DNA of 8,523 bases from CAYQDR01 sp964416315 (GCA_964416315.1 CAYQDR010000166.1:1-8523); one strand, 5' to 3'. Shown: positions 1-6,001, counted from the first letter of the stretch. Numbers and translations: made by a program. Notes: a model not told the origin generated them from the letters alone.

Positions 1-11
1 GTGAGAAAGGG

Positions 12-26
12 GCCCGGAGCCCGGGC
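12..26 (-). terminator. possible weak terminator hairpin after CoA-transferase gene
   Basis: A 6-bp G/C stem (12-17 with 21-26, 3-nt loop) lies about 50 nt past the CoA-transferase stop. On the minus strand it is followed by CCC and then TTTCT. The T tract is short and the surroundings are very G/C-rich, so this may only be chance structure. If real, it would end the transcript before any adjacent beta-subunit gene. Confidence 0.22.
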
Positions 27-72
27 GCGCGGGGCGAGCCCGGCGACAGGACCCGGGACGGGCCGGTGATTC

Positions 73-1053
73 TCACGGGGCGTAGCCCTCCTTGATGACG
101 GCGCGGCGGCGGAGCTCCGAGAGGCGCTTGAGGCCGACGCGCGTGGCGAGCATCTCCTCGTCGGACGCGACCGAGTAGACATACCGCTCGAGGTACTCGG
201 CGAGCCGCCCCTGCCGCTCGAGCGCGAAATACTCCGCGAAGTGGTCGAAGTCCATCTCGTACACGCCCGGCAGCCCGCCGGGGTACGCCCCGAACGGCGC
301 ATACACGACGGCGTCCACCAGGTAGTACGGGATCGTCGTCCGCCCCGGGTTCTTCCGGATGTCGTCGTGGTCGATGATCTCGTCGGTCGCGATGATCACC
401 TTCCGCGAGGCCATGGCCGTTTCCAGCGGCTGGACCCCCGGACCAAAGCATCGCGCATTTCCGTAGACGTCCGCCTGATGCACATGCACCAGGCCGACGT
501 CGGGGTTCACGGCAGGGACGAGCGCGATCGGCTTGCCGGTGAAGGGATCCCGGATCACCTTGGCGCCGGAGTAGCGGAGCGTGTCGCTCCCGAGGAGGGC
601 GCGGGTCGGGAGGAACGGCACGCCCATCGCCCCCGCGAGGTGGCGGAGCGTCAGCGTCCCGTTGGTCCACTCGGACACGGTCACCTCGCCGCGCTCCACG
701 GCGCGGTTGAGCGTGTCGCCGAGGCCCATGAAGCCCACGTCGATCTTCGAGACCGCGCCGGCCGCCACGAGCAACGTGGACTCCATCAGGGTGAACTTCG
801 CGCAGTACCAGAGGTCGCGCCGCCGCTGCCGGATGATCTCCCGGACGAGGACGAGCGGGCCGCGCGTGTAGGAGGAGAAGTCGAACGAGACGTAGTCGCC
901 GTCGGCTACGCACCGGCGCACCGCCTCCTGCGCGGTCATGGTCTTGTCCACGAACTCGCGACGCTTCCGGTCGCGCATCCAGGCCCGGAGCCCGTCGGGA
1001 TCCTGGAGGCGGAACTCCCCGACGCCCGACGCGAGCAGCTCGAGTTCAGGCAT
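73..1053 (-). CDS. CoA-transferase, GctA-like alpha subunit
   Basis: Class I CoA-transferase alpha subunit of 326 residues, close to the usual ~320 of glutaconate CoA-transferase subunit A. Family landmarks run in order: a glycine-bearing N-terminal loop (GDYVSFDFSSYTRGP, residues 52-66), GVPFLP (144-149), the RDPFTGKPIALVPAV stretch (169-182), VHVHQAD (189-195), ATDEII (222-227) and VDAVVYAPFGAYPGG (246-260). These enzymes move CoA between an acyl-CoA and a free acid in the cytoplasm. In the characterised Acidaminococcus enzyme the catalytic glutamate is in the beta subunit, so this protein should need a partner, and none is visible before the window ends. The usual GGF of the N-terminal signature reads FDF here. 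The chosen ATG has no clear Shine-Dalgarno; the ATG at residue 39 (937-939) aligns better with the canonical N terminus, so the first 38 residues are uncertain. The natural substrate is unknown. Confidence 0.88.
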   Translation of the reverse strand: MPELELLASGVGEFRLQDPDGLRAWMRDRKRREFVDKTMTAQEAVRRCVADGDYVSFDFSSYTRGPLVLVREIIRQRRRDLWYCAKFTLMESTLLVAAGAVSKIDVGFMGLGDTLNRAVERGEVTVSEWTNGTLTLRHLAGAMGVPFLPTRALLGSDTLRYSGAKVIRDPFTGKPIALVPAVNPDVGLVHVHQADVYGNARCFGPGVQPLETAMASRKVIIATDEIIDHDDIRKNPGRTTIPYYLVDAVVYAPFGAYPGGLPGVYEMDFDHFAEYFALERQGRLAEYLERYVYSVASDEEMLATRVGLKRLSELRRRAVIKEGYAP

Positions 1054-1206
1054 GGCGAGGCGACGGCGCGCGGACGGCGGGCGGGGTTTCGCGCGGCGAC
1101 CCGGGAGGTTCCGAGGCGCGGGGAGCCACCGGCGACGGGGGCGGCTGGCTGCGCGTCACGCTGGGTTCAGCCAGGGTCGTGCCCTGGACTCGAACGAGGT
1201 AGGAGG

Positions 1207-1236
1207 AGTGTAGCCAACCGTGAGAGCGTCTGTCAA
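1207..1236 (-). promoter_or_regulatory. sigma70-type promoter of CoA-transferase gene
   Basis: On the minus strand a perfect TTGACA (-35, 1236-1231) is separated by 18 bp from TACACT (-10, 1212-1207). Transcription would begin near 1200, giving an untranslated leader of about 147 nt before the ATG at 1053. The leader contains a 6-bp hairpin (1171-1176 with 1182-1187, 5-nt loop). The promoter lies between the MalG-like gene and the CoA-transferase gene, so the latter can be transcribed independently of the transporter. Confidence 0.6.
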
Positions 1237-1256
1237 GCAGGACGCGGACTTACGAG

Positions 1257-1289
1257 CCACCGCCCCGGTCCGCCTGCAGCCGGCGGTGG
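1257..1289 (-). terminator. hairpin just after the MalG-like gene
   Basis: An 8-bp perfect stem (1257-1264 with 1282-1289, 17-nt loop) begins 3 nt beyond the permease stop codon. It has no T tract, so it may be a weak terminator or a 3'-end stabiliser. It lies immediately before the TTGACA promoter of the next gene, which is a sensible place to close the transporter transcript. Confidence 0.35.
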
Positions 1290-1291
1290 GG

Positions 1292-2140
1292 CTACTTGAT
1301 GGCCCCCACCGTGAAGCCGGCGATGAAGCGGTCGACGAAAAAGTTGTAGACGATGGCGATCGGCACGCTCGCGATGAAGCACCCGGCCATCAGCGACCCC
1401 CAGAAGTAGACGTCCCCGTGGACCAGGAACGTCGGCACGCCGACGCCCACCGTGTACTGGGCGGCCGGGGAGACGAACGTGACGGCGTAGACGAACTCCT
1501 GCGTCACCAGCGTGAACGTGACGATCACCACGGTGAGGACGCCGGCGACGGAGATGGGGACGACGACCCGCACGAAGGCCCCGAGCCGGCTCAGGCCGTC
1601 GATCATGGCGGCTTCCTCGAGGTCGCGGGGGATCGCCTTGAAGAAGCCCATCAGGAGCCACGTGGAGAACGGCACCGTGAACGACGGGTAGACGACCACC
1701 AGCGACCAGAGCGAGTCCTGGAGGCCGAGCGTCACGACCACCCGCGAGAGCGGGATGAACAGGAGCGTCGGGGGGACCAGGTAGGTCAGGAAGATGGCGA
1801 TGCCGAGCCGCTCGCCCCCCCGCCCGGCCAGCCGGGCGAGGGCGTACCCCGCCGGGAGCGCCAGCAGCAGCGTGATCACCACCACGAGCACCCCGACGAG
1901 CGCCGTGTTGAAGAGCCACCGGCCGTAGAGCGTCTCGTAGAAGAGCACGCGGAGGTGCTCCAGCGTGGGCCACTCGTTGAAGATGAACGGGTTGGCCTTC
2001 CGGTCCAGCAGGTCCTTCGTCGTCTTGAAGCTCGTGATGAGCATCCAGTAGAAGGGAAACGCGGCGAACCCGGTGAACGCCGCGAGCAGCGCGACGGAAC
2101 CCGCCCGCATGGCCCACCGCCTCAGCGCGCCCGGCCGCAT
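1292..2140 (-). CDS. ABC transporter permease, MalG-like
   Basis: Inner-membrane permease of a carbohydrate-type ABC importer (binding-protein-dependent, MalG side), 282 residues, the normal length. About six hydrophobic segments are visible: roughly residues 13-33, 76-97, 112-134, 145-165, 193-215 and 247-270. The cytoplasmic EAA loop that docks on the ATPase is clear (EEAAMIDG at 175-182, then VVVPIS to about residue 197). Early family features include FPFYWMLITSFK (28-39) and FNTALVG (77-83). The ATG at 2140 is preceded by GAGG at 7-nt spacing; a second ATG at 2110 would remove 10 residues and is possible. It follows the MalF-like gene by 135 nt, filled by a G/C-rich hairpin repeat. It should form the translocation pore with that partner. 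The substrate cannot be inferred from the permease. Confidence 0.93.
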   Translation of the reverse strand: MRPGALRRWAMRAGSVALLAAFTGFAAFPFYWMLITSFKTTKDLLDRKANPFIFNEWPTLEHLRVLFYETLYGRWLFNTALVGVLVVVITLLLALPAGYALARLAGRGGERLGIAIFLTYLVPPTLLFIPLSRVVVTLGLQDSLWSLVVVYPSFTVPFSTWLLMGFFKAIPRDLEEAAMIDGLSRLGAFVRVVVPISVAGVLTVVIVTFTLVTQEFVYAVTFVSPAAQYTVGVGVPTFLVHGDVYFWGSLMAGCFIASVPIAIVYNFFVDRFIAGFTVGAIK

Positions 2141-2149
2141 CTCAAATCC

Positions 2150-2275
2150 TCGGAGGGGGGCTGCGCCCCCCTTCCGAACCTCCCCCCCCGTTGCGCGGGC
2201 AAAGCCCGCGCTCGGAACGCTTCGACCCGGAGCGAGTGGGCATGCCCCAACCTCTCGCCGTCCCTCACGAGCATC
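2150..2275. repeat. compound G/C-rich hairpin repeat between permease genes
   Basis: The gap between the two permease genes is built of nested inverted repeats. There is a 7-bp G/C stem with 3-nt loop (2155-2161 with 2165-2171), extendable by an A-T, a G-T and a G-C pair. There is also an 8-bp stem with AAA loop (2193-2200 with 2204-2211) and a 5-bp outer pairing (2172-2176 with 2213-2217) that encloses the second stem. A run of eight C lies at 2182-2189. The repeat abuts the Shine-Dalgarno of the MalG-like gene. I recall similar hairpin blocks between genes in Rokubacteria-like contigs, so a dispersed intergenic repeat is my reading. Only one copy is in this window, so dispersal is not shown here. 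The exact outer borders are uncertain. Confidence 0.55.
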
Positions 2276-3208
2276 TCAGGTCACCTCGGCCCGCCGCGCG
2301 ACCCGCAGCATCAGGACCGCCACGGCGAGGAGGAACGGGAAGAGGAAGAGCGAGATGGCGGCGCCCTCCCCGAGGTCGCCCGCCGCGACGCCCGTGAAGA
2401 AGGCGAGCGTCGCCAGGACCTGGGTCGTGTCGTACGGACCGCCGCGGGTGAGGACGTAGATCACGATCATGTCGGTGAAGGCGAAGACGAGCCCGAAAAG
2501 GCCCGCCACCATCATCACCGGCTGGAGGAGCGGCAGCGTGATCTGGAAGTGGTGACGCCACGGCCCGGCGCCGTCCACGGCGGCGGCGTCGTGGATCTCC
2601 TGCGGGATGGCCGTCAGGCCAGCCAGGATGATCACCGTGGCCAGGGGCAGGATGCGCCAGACGTGGATGGCAATGATCGAGCCCATTGCCAGGTGCGGGA
2701 TGCCCAGCCACATGAAGCCGCCCTCGGGCGGGACGAGGCTCAGCGCCTGGAGGGTCCAGTTGATCACGCTGTAGGTGGAATCGAGGATCCAGAGCCACCC
2801 GATCGACCCGAGGGAGATCGGGGCCACCCAGGGGAGCAGGAGGAGGAGCCGGACGAACCACTTGCCCCGGAAGTCCTTCAGGAGCAGGAGCGCCAGCACG
2901 TTTCCGAGGATCATCACGATGAGCTGGGAGAGCAACGCGAAGACAAACGTGTTCTGGACCGACGTCCGGAACTTCGGCGTGCCGATCACCGCCGCGTAGT
3001 GCTTGAGGCCGACGAAGCCCAGGCTCTGGCGCCCGAGCGTGATGTCGCTCACGCTGTAGTAGAGGGCCAGGAAGAACGGGAAGCCGACCAGCAGGATGAT
3101 ATAGAGGATGGCGGGCGCGAGCATGAGCCGCCCGAGCCACTTCTCGTTGTCGAGCAGGCTCCGCCGGCTCACCGGCGCCGGCACGGCGTCGCGCGCGAGG
3201 ACCGCCAT
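2276..3208 (-). CDS. ABC transporter permease, MalF-like
   Basis: Inner-membrane permease of a carbohydrate-type ABC importer (MalF/UgpA side), 310 residues from the chosen ATG. About six membrane segments: roughly residues 27-50, 86-110, 118-142, 171-200, 229-252 and 283-302. The EAA loop is EIHDAAAVDGAG (204-215) followed by ITLPLL (223-228). The LTRGGPYDTTQVL stretch (253-265) is typical of this permease family. The frame stays open upstream to an ATG at 3271, but that extension would run through the perfect hairpin at 3235-3267 and has unusual composition, so I start at 3208, where MAVLARD begins a normal cytoplasmic N terminus. No strong Shine-Dalgarno is seen, which may lower translation relative to the binding protein. 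It should pair with the MalG-like protein. No ATPase gene accompanies them here. Confidence 0.92.
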   Translation of the reverse strand: MAVLARDAVPAPVSRRSLLDNEKWLGRLMLAPAILYIILLVGFPFFLALYYSVSDITLGRQSLGFVGLKHYAAVIGTPKFRTSVQNTFVFALLSQLIVMILGNVLALLLLKDFRGKWFVRLLLLLPWVAPISLGSIGWLWILDSTYSVINWTLQALSLVPPEGGFMWLGIPHLAMGSIIAIHVWRILPLATVIILAGLTAIPQEIHDAAAVDGAGPWRHHFQITLPLLQPVMMVAGLFGLVFAFTDMIVIYVLTRGGPYDTTQVLATLAFFTGVAAGDLGEGAAISLFLFPFLLAVAVLMLRVARRAEVT

Positions 3209-3234
3209 GGTCAGCGGCTCACGACGGAGGACGC

Positions 3235-3267
3235 GGCGAGAGGCTCCGGATCCCGGAGCCTCTCGCC
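3235..3267. promoter_or_regulatory. perfect 15-bp hairpin between binding-protein and permease genes
   Basis: GGCGAGAGGCTCCGG (3235-3249), a 3-nt spacer and its exact complement (3253-3267) make a 33-nt hairpin. It lies 38 nt after the binding-protein stop and 27 nt before the MalF-like start. No T tract follows on the minus strand. By analogy with malE-malF intergenic hairpins, it probably protects the upstream message from 3' decay and/or attenuates read-through, giving more binding protein than permease. The structure is seen directly; the role is inferred. Confidence 0.75.
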
Positions 3268-3304
3268 ACACATCGCCAGAGCGCCCTCGCGTCGGAGCGA
3301 GCAG

Positions 3305-4645
3305 CTAGACGAGCCCCTTCTCCTTCCACTTCGCGAACACGCGCTTGGACGCCGCCACGGCCTCCTTGAGGGCCTCCTCGGGGGTCGCCGAGCCGCTCGC
3401 CGCCTTCGCGAACATGACGTTCAGGACCCACGTGTTGAAGATCTCGTCGATCGCCGCGTTCGAGTACCCCGGGTAACCCACGTTCGTCGCCCAGTTCAGG
3501 ACGTCGTCCAGGACCTTGTACTTGTCGGGCGGGTGGGCCTTCGGGTCGTTCGCGATCAGCTTGGTGAGGTCGGGCACCGTCTTCGGGTAGCAGGGGAAGT
3601 CGTAGAACTCGCCGGCCAGGAAGCCTAGCCGGAAGTTCTCCACGTAGTCGACGAGGAACTTCTTGGCGCCCTCGATGTTCTCGGCGAACTTCCAGACGAC
3701 GTAGCAGTCCATCACGTGCTCGAGCCCGATCGCCCGCACCGGACCCCGGAGGGCCTTGGTGAGCTGGATCCGCTTCGACATGTCCGGGGCGTCCTTCTCG
3801 GCCGTCCGCGTGATGGAGATGGCGTTCAGCGCGAGGGAGATCTTGCCGGCGATCATCGCCCGGTTGTTGGACGACGCGTCCCAGGTGAAGACCTCCGGGG
3901 TCATCGTCTCCTCGAAGAGAGCCTTCACGAACTTGAGCGCGTCGAGCGTGTTCTTGGAGTCGAGCGCGAAATTCCCTTCCGCGTCCTGCTCGTGGGACCC
4001 GAACGAGTACATGATCGTCCGCATGGCCATCCCGGTGTCGATCTCCTGGGCGAGGCCGATTCCGACCGGGTTCCCGGCCTGCTTCTTGACCTTCGCGCCG
4101 CCGGTGCGCACATCATCCCAGGTCCGCGGGCCGTTGGGCATCCCGACCTGCCCGAAGAGGTCCTGGCGGTAGTTCACCGGGTCCGGCGTGAAGGACGGCG
4201 AGAACGCGAAGTACTTCTTCGTCTTCGGGTTGTAGGTGCTCTTGATCGCCAGGTCGATCGGCTTGCCGGCCTTCCGCTCGCACTCCTGGATCACGTCCTT
4301 CATGTCCACCGTCTGCTCTTCGTACGTCGGGGGCGGCCAGTTGAAGAGGAACAGGTCGTGCCCCTTCTGCGCCGACACCTCGCCGGCGGCGCGGGCGGCG
4401 ATCCCCGCGATGCCGATGTTGTCCACCGTCACCTCGGTGTCGTTCTTCTCGCCCCACTCCTTGATGTACTTCTTGTTGAACCACTCGTCGTAGGCCGGGA
4501 CGAAGTGGACCCACTGGAGGATCTTGAGCTTCTTGGCCGCCCGGGCCCGCCCGGGGATGATGATGTTCGCCCCGAGGCCCGCCGCCAGCGCCCCGCCGCC
4601 GGTGGCCTTGATGAACTTCCGCCGACTCAGCCTTTCTCCCGCCAT
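3305..4645 (-). CDS. Tat-exported ABC transporter solute-binding protein, family 1
   Basis: Periplasmic solute-binding protein of a MalE/UgpB-type importer, 446 residues, normal for family 1. The N terminus is a twin-arginine signal: SRRKFIK (7-13), a Gly/Ala-rich hydrophobic stretch (about 15-30) and a likely cleavage after ARA (34-36). No lipobox cysteine is seen, so the protein should be soluble. Tat use implies export in folded form, which is less common for this family in Proteobacteria. The mature part opens with KKLKILQWVHFVPAYDEWF (38-56), as in related extracellular binding proteins. The ATG has an excellent Shine-Dalgarno (AAAGGAGG at 4661-4654, 8-nt spacing) and its own promoter. 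It is first in the transporter unit, followed by a hairpin and two permease genes. Substrate class is uncertain: sugars, polyols or glycerophospholipid-like compounds are typical, but related transporters can also take other compounds. Confidence 0.92.
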   Translation of the reverse strand: MAGERLSRRKFIKATGGGALAAGLGANIIIPGRARAAKKLKILQWVHFVPAYDEWFNKKYIKEWGEKNDTEVTVDNIGIAGIAARAAGEVSAQKGHDLFLFNWPPPTYEEQTVDMKDVIQECERKAGKPIDLAIKSTYNPKTKKYFAFSPSFTPDPVNYRQDLFGQVGMPNGPRTWDDVRTGGAKVKKQAGNPVGIGLAQEIDTGMAMRTIMYSFGSHEQDAEGNFALDSKNTLDALKFVKALFEETMTPEVFTWDASSNNRAMIAGKISLALNAISITRTAEKDAPDMSKRIQLTKALRGPVRAIGLEHVMDCYVVWKFAENIEGAKKFLVDYVENFRLGFLAGEFYDFPCYPKTVPDLTKLIANDPKAHPPDKYKVLDDVLNWATNVGYPGYSNAAIDEIFNTWVLNVMFAKAASGSATPEEALKEAVAASKRVFAKWKEKGLV

Positions 4646-4679
4646 ACCTCGCTCCTCCTTTCCGAACCCTGGGACTCCG

Positions 4680-4701
4680 GCTCACGCCTGGTACCGTGAG
4701 C
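4680..4701. promoter_or_regulatory. 7-bp inverted repeat in the binding-protein mRNA leader
   Basis: GCTCACG (4680-4686) and CGTGAGC (4695-4701) flank an 8-nt spacer, in the roughly 90-nt leader between the predicted start of transcription and the binding-protein gene. It could be an operator half-site pair or an RNA hairpin. No matching element was seen near the regulator gene, so a link to that regulator is not supported. Confidence 0.35.
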
Positions 4702-4741
4702 ACGCTCTGAGGGGGGAACCGCGACGATCCTGGACACCCGA

Positions 4742-4770
4742 ATTCTAAGCTTCCCGCACCGGGGGTTCAA
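4742..4770 (-). promoter_or_regulatory. sigma70-type promoter of the transporter genes
   Basis: On the minus strand TTGAAC (-35, 4770-4765) and TAGAAT (-10, 4747-4742) are exactly 17 bp apart; the -10 box matches five of six consensus bases. Transcription would start near 4735 and give a leader of about 90 nt before the binding protein. The -35 box contains the TGA stop codon of the crotonase gene, so the promoter is partly nested in that gene's end. Confidence 0.65.
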
Positions 4771-5567
4771 GGCCGCTCTGGCGGGGGGTAGAAGCGGGCC
4801 TCCCGCTTGTCTTCCCAGGCGCGGTTGGCCTCGGCGAGCCCCCAGGAGCGGAGGCAGTCCATCTGCGCCGCGACGACCTCCTCGATCATTTGCCGGGGGT
4901 CCCCGTGGAACGACGCCTGCAGCAGTCGCTTCGTGTGGGCCGCCGCCGTCGGGGCGGCCTGGAGGCACTTCTCGACGAGCCGGGCGAGGGCCGCGTCGAA
5001 TTCCGCCGGCGGCACGACCCAGTTCACGAGCCCCATCGCCGCGGCCCGGGCCGGCGTGACGTCGTCGTTGAGGAGCGCCAGCTCCTTCGCGCGCCCGAGC
5101 CCGACGACGCGAGCCAACCGGAGCACCGCGCCGTCCGGGATCAGCCCGTGCCGGGTCGCCCCGAACCCGAGGACGGCGTCCGCCGCGCACAGCCGGAAGT
5201 CGCAGGCGAGCGCGAGCTGGAGCCCCCCGCCCAGGCAGTAGCCATGGATCGCGGCGATGACGAGCTTGGCCATGTCTTCGAGGCAGTTGAGCGCCCGGAT
5301 CCAGTGGCGGAAGAACGGCTCGCCGATCTCCCCGGCCGACAGCGCCGTCCGGTCCATCCCGGAGGAGAACGCCCGGCCCTCGCCGGCGACGACGAGGACC
5401 CAGGCCTGGGGGTCCTTCTCTCCGAGCGTCGCGGCCTCGGCCAGTTCCTCGGCGAGTCGGGCGTTGAGCGCGTTCAGGACGCGCGGGCGCGCCAGCGTGA
5501 TCCGGCCCACGTGCTTGTCGACCGCGTAGCGGACGCACTCGCCGTCGAGCTTCACGGTTGCGGTCAT
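4767..5567 (-). CDS. enoyl-CoA hydratase/isomerase (crotonase) family protein
   Basis: Crotonase-superfamily protein of 266 residues, full length. It shows the N-terminal PRVLNALNARL (28-38), the first oxyanion-hole region GRAFSSGMD (64-72), the second oxyanion region HGYCLGGGLQLALACDF (108-124) and GLIPDG (141-146), so the acyl-CoA fold and thioester-binding loops are present. The two glutamates of true enoyl-CoA hydratases are not: the first position holds Gln117, and the segment that normally carries the second (as in FGLPEVRLGLIPD) is two residues shorter and reads FGATRHGLIPD (135-145). Simple hydratase activity is therefore doubtful; an isomerase, hydrolase, dehalogenase-like or other crotonase reaction is possible. 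The ATG follows GGAGGAGGG directly. The gene has its own promoter and precedes the transporter genes on the same strand. Together with the CoA-transferase it suggests catabolism of a CoA-linked acid. Confidence 0.88.
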   Translation of the reverse strand: MTATVKLDGECVRYAVDKHVGRITLARPRVLNALNARLAEELAEAATLGEKDPQAWVLVVAGEGRAFSSGMDRTALSAGEIGEPFFRHWIRALNCLEDMAKLVIAAIHGYCLGGGLQLALACDFRLCAADAVLGFGATRHGLIPDGAVLRLARVVGLGRAKELALLNDDVTPARAAAMGLVNWVVPPAEFDAALARLVEKCLQAAPTAAAHTKRLLQASFHGDPRQMIEEVVAAQMDCLRSWGLAEANRAWEDKREARFYPPPERP

Positions 5568-5612
5568 CCCTCCTCCGGCGGCTGCCTCGCGGCCCCCTGC
5601 CGCCCCGCTCCC

Positions 5613-5641
5613 TGCTTAGTCCAGCCGTCCGGGGCTGTCAA
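5613..5641 (-). promoter_or_regulatory. probable promoter of the crotonase gene
   Basis: On the minus strand a perfect TTGACA (5641-5636) lies 17 bp from a poorer -10, TAAGCA (5618-5613). Transcription would start near 5606, about 40 nt before the crotonase ATG. The -35 box is convincing; the -10 is weak and may need an activator. Confidence 0.5.
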
Positions 5642-5778
5642 GCCCGCCGCCGGCTTCTCGGTCGACCGGCTGCCCGCGGTCGGCGAGGGCGCGGGAAGGC
5701 CCGCCCACCAGGGCTCGCTCGCGGGGGGTGTGAACCGCAGGCCCGTGGGTCGCCGCGGGCTCGGGAGCACCCGGCGCG

Positions 5779-5804
5779 GGCCCGACGGGCGGGATCGTCG
5801 GGCC
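5779..5804 (-). other. second hairpin just past the ncRNA terminator
   Basis: A perfect 9-bp G/C stem with an 8-nt loop (5804-5796 with 5787-5779) begins 3 nt after the T tract of the candidate RNA gene. It has no T tract of its own. It could be a back-up terminator, or chance structure in very G/C-rich DNA. The remaining sequence from here to the crotonase promoter (5642-5778) shows no gene I can support. Confidence 0.3.
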
Positions 5805-5807
5805 GGC

Positions 5808-5851
5808 AAAACAGCGCGGGCGCCGAGTCTTGGTGATCCCTCGGCGCCCGC
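5808..5851 (-). terminator. intrinsic-terminator-like hairpin of the candidate ncRNA
   Basis: On the minus strand a perfect 12-bp G/C-rich stem (5851-5840 with 5827-5816) closes a 12-nt loop and is followed by GCTGTTTT (to 5808). It is the best intrinsic-terminator candidate in the window. It points towards the crotonase gene but ends about 240 nt before it, upstream of that gene's own promoter. Confidence 0.6.
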
Positions 5852-5967
5852 GGGCCGGGTTCCTTGCCGTGCCCTCCAACGTCCCGGGACTTACCCCCGG
5901 CCCCGGTCGGCACGCCCTGTCGGCTTGGCCTCCAGGTTCCCCGGCCCGAACCCCACCGACAAGGTCC
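5808..5967 (-). ncRNA. candidate stand-alone structured RNA, family unknown
   Basis: This is a predicted minus-strand transcript of about 160 nt with its own extended -10 promoter and a terminator-like 3' end. Its 5' part can form a 9-pair stem (5964-5956 with 5923-5915, one G-U pair) enclosing a 5-bp hairpin (5952-5948 with 5939-5935). The hairpin's C/G-rich loop region (5948-5940) is exactly complementary over 9 nt to 5859-5851, allowing a pseudoknot or a switch between folds. A third stem (5914-5909 with 5873-5868) encloses a small hairpin (5900-5896 with 5888-5884). No protein-like reading frame was seen. Length would fit 6S RNA or another housekeeping RNA, but I do not see the conserved 6S central bubble or the SRP GGAAGG/AGCA core. 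It could also be a cis leader, although the crotonase has its own promoter downstream. Confidence 0.5.
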
Positions 5968-5973
5968 GCCGTC

Positions 5974-6001
5974 ACTGTAGCACGCTTGAGGAAGCGCGCA
6001 A
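5974..6001 (-). promoter_or_regulatory. extended -10 promoter of the candidate ncRNA
   Basis: On the minus strand TGC directly precedes TACAGT (-10, 5979-5974), forming an extended -10. A partial -35, TTGCGC (6001-5996), lies 16 bp upstream. Transcription would begin near 5967, at the first bases of the foldable region. Confidence 0.45.

Noticed and set aside
1..76. GTG at 76-74 overlapping the CoA-transferase stop (GTGA), open to the window edge on the minus strand, as the start of a beta subunit.
   Set aside because: The 25 residues visible are Pro/Gly/Arg-rich and do not resemble the start of a CoA-transferase beta subunit; a hairpin lies in the same place.
1..76. GTGAGA at 1-6 and TCTCAC at 71-76 as inverted-repeat ends of an element.
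   Set aside because: Only 6 bp, with the first copy at an arbitrary window edge and no transposase; chance is the simplest explanation.
1170..1200. tRNA T-arm-like sequence (GTTCGAGTCC on the minus strand) suggesting a tRNA or tRNA remnant.
   Set aside because: The flanking bases do not form a 5-bp T stem, and no acceptor, D or anticodon arms could be found around it.
1220..3628. An 802-codon open frame on the plus strand antisense to both permease genes and part of the binding-protein gene.
   Set aside because: Its translation is dominated by Arg, Asp, Glu and His in low-complexity order, it crosses the hairpin repeat, and the opposite strand encodes clear transporter families. Long antisense frames are expected at this G+C content.
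5808..5967. Assignment of the RNA candidate to TPP, cobalamin, FMN, c-di-GMP, fluoride or T-box classes.
   Set aside because: The conserved core sequences I know for these classes are absent on both strands, so I left the family open.
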